Both the position numbers and the translations under genes were made by a program. Under the pieces are notes generated by a model. The model saw nothing but the letters and a program-made list of their open reading frames with translations. It had not been told where the DNA came from and searched no databases. This document shows, in pieces, positions 5,240 through 6,187 of a DNA stretch of 6,187 nucleotides (the stretch's first letter is position 1; the number at the start of each line of letters is the position of its first letter). This DNA comes from Polynucleobacter sp. UBA962 (GTDB lineage: Bacteria; Pseudomonadota; Gammaproteobacteria; Burkholderiales; Burkholderiaceae). The stretch covers positions 31,938 through 38,124 of the forward strand of contig DBCI01000097.1 in assembly GCA_002292975.1 (NCBI GenBank), in the 5' to 3' direction.

Positions 5240-6187
5240 ATGCATATACATATCTTGGGCATTTGCGGAACCTTCATGGGTGGGATAGCGGCAATTGCTC
5301 GGCAAGCCGGTCATGAGGTGACCGGCTGCGACGCTAACGTTTATCCACCCATGAGCACTCAGCTTGAGGCCCAAGGGATAAAACTGATCGAAGGATACTC
5401 TCCCGATCAATTACGACAATTTAAATCTAAACCAGATTTATTTCTGATTGGCAATGTGGTGTCGCGTGGTAATCCTCTATTAGAGGAGATCCTGAATCAA
5501 GGCTTGGCATACACATCTGGGCCTCAGTGGCTGGGGGAGCATGTGCTGAGTGGTCAACACGTTATGGCGGTTGCAGGAACCCACGGTAAGACCACTACAA
5601 CCGCGATGCTAACGTGGATACTAGAATTTAATCAACAAAGCCCAGGCTATTTAATTGGCGGGGTACCTTTAAATTTCACGGTATCAGCTCGTCTTGGAAA
5701 GGGCTCCTACTTTGTGATTGAGGCAGATGAGTATGACACAGCCTTTTTTGATAAGCGTAGTAAGTTTGTCCACTATCGACCACATACTGCAATTCTGAAC
5801 AATCTCGAGTTTGATCACGCTGATATTTTTCCAGATCTTGCAGCGATTGAGACTCAGTTCCATCATCTGGTTCGAACGATTCCCCAAAAAGGTTTGGTGA
5901 TTACTAATGCCATGGAGCAATCGCTAGAGCGAGTGATTGAGCGTGGCTGCTGGAGCCCATTAGAGCGTTTTGGAGAAAAAATAGGCGATTGGTCAATGGA
6001 AGACCTGCCGAATGCAGATGGTAAATCGGGCGCTGATTTTGCAGTACTGCAAAGAGGGCAAAAATGTGCAGAGGTGCATTGGGCAAGCAACTCTGGGGTG
6101 ATGGGCAAGCACAATCAAATGAACGCTCTAGCTGCTATTGCAGCGGCAAATCATATTGGTATTCATCCAGAAAATGCTGCGAAGGCG
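5240..6187 (+). CDS. mpl: UDP-N-acetylmuramate:L-alanyl-gamma-D-glutamyl-meso-diaminopimelate ligase, 3' end outside window
   Basis: Mpl ligates recycled murein tripeptide to UDP-MurNAc with ATP in the cytoplasm, returning cell-wall fragments to peptidoglycan synthesis. The frame is open for 316 codons from 5240 to the right edge; the family is about 450-460 residues, so roughly the last 140 are missing. The N-terminal Rossmann domain begins MHIHILGICGTFMGGIA (1-17), the family's usual start, and includes VTGCDANVYPPMST (27-40). The ATP-binding loop is GTHGKTTTT (113-121). EADEYDTAFFDKRSKF (161-176), which distinguishes Mpl from MurC, is present, as are NNLEFDHADIF (187-197) and GKHNQMNALAAIAAA (289-303). 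No Shine-Dalgarno precedes the ATG. The gene diverges from the tlpA-like gene with a 25-bp gap, so its promoter must overlap that gene's coding or leader sequence. Confidence 0.97.
   Translation, partial: MHIHILGICGTFMGGIAAIARQAGHEVTGCDANVYPPMSTQLEAQGIKLIEGYSPDQLRQFKSKPDLFLIGNVVSRGNPLLEEILNQGLAYTSGPQWLGEHVLSGQHVMAVAGTHGKTTTTAMLTWILEFNQQSPGYLIGGVPLNFTVSARLGKGSYFVIEADEYDTAFFDKRSKFVHYRPHTAILNNLEFDHADIFPDLAAIETQFHHLVRTIPQKGLVITNAMEQSLERVIERGCWSPLERFGEKIGDWSMEDLPNADGKSGADFAVLQRGQKCAEVHWASNSGVMGKHNQMNALAAIAAANHIGIHPENAAKA
5243..5252 (-). promoter_or_regulatory. Candidate -10 region for the tlpA-like gene inside mpl codons 2-5
   Basis: On the minus strand this stretch contains overlapping -10-like hexamers (TATGTA and TATATG) about 30-40 bases before the tlpA-like ATG. 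No good -35 is visible upstream. The 25-bp gap forces the tlpA-like promoter to lie in the mpl coding sequence, which is the main reason to list it. Confidence 0.22.

Noticed and set aside
5123..5410. Minus-strand open frame of 95 codons spanning the tlpA-like/mpl divergence
   Set aside because: It overlaps the 5' ends of two well-supported genes in other frames and shows no domain or conserved composition.
5684..6114. Several short minus-strand open frames of 60-83 codons
   Set aside because: All lie antisense to the mpl coding sequence, which carries clear Mur-ligase motifs throughout.

Overview
The window looks like a piece of housekeeping chromosome from a betaproteobacterium of the order Burkholderiales, most likely Polynucleobacter or a close relative. 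That placement is an inference from the protein sequences, the gene order (mpl divergent from a tlpA-like gene, then aroQ-accB-accC-prmA-pfkB) and the moderate GC content (about 45-50 % by eye). I see no mobile element, CRISPR array, RNA gene, phage gene or defence gene.

Layout from left to right. A 5'-complete but 3'-truncated PfkB-family kinase gene lies on the minus strand (1-561). Next is an unusually long minus-strand gene (574-2136) that fuses a complete ribosomal protein L11 methyltransferase (PrmA) to a transmembrane segment and a DUF3426 domain. It is followed by accC (2164-3531), accB (3552-4019) and aroQ (4044-4505), all on the minus strand. A 181-bp non-coding stretch (4506-4686) holds a plausible promoter for the aroQ operon and a weak terminator candidate. 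A tlpA-like thioredoxin-fold gene with a twin-arginine-type signal follows on the minus strand (4687-5214). Only 25 bp away, mpl starts on the plus strand (5240) and runs off the right edge.

Transcription order on the minus strand is aroQ, accB, accC, prmA-DUF3426, pfkB. The gaps between them are 24, 20, 27 and 12 bp, so this looks like one operon. It would couple the shikimate pathway (AroQ), the first committed step of fatty-acid synthesis (AccB/AccC with AccA/AccD encoded elsewhere), ribosomal protein modification (PrmA) and a sugar or nucleoside kinase. Mpl recycles murein tripeptide, and the TlpA-like protein probably acts in extracytoplasmic thiol redox chemistry.

The one clearly unusual element is the PrmA-DUF3426 fusion. 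DUF3426 proteins encoded beside prmA in related bacteria usually begin with a CxxC zinc ribbon. Here the ribbon is absent, and the predicted topology would tether the L11 methyltransferase to the inner membrane. Lesser points of interest are mpl lacking a Shine-Dalgarno sequence, with a -10-like hexamer spaced as for a leaderless mRNA, and the Tat-like signal on the TlpA protein.
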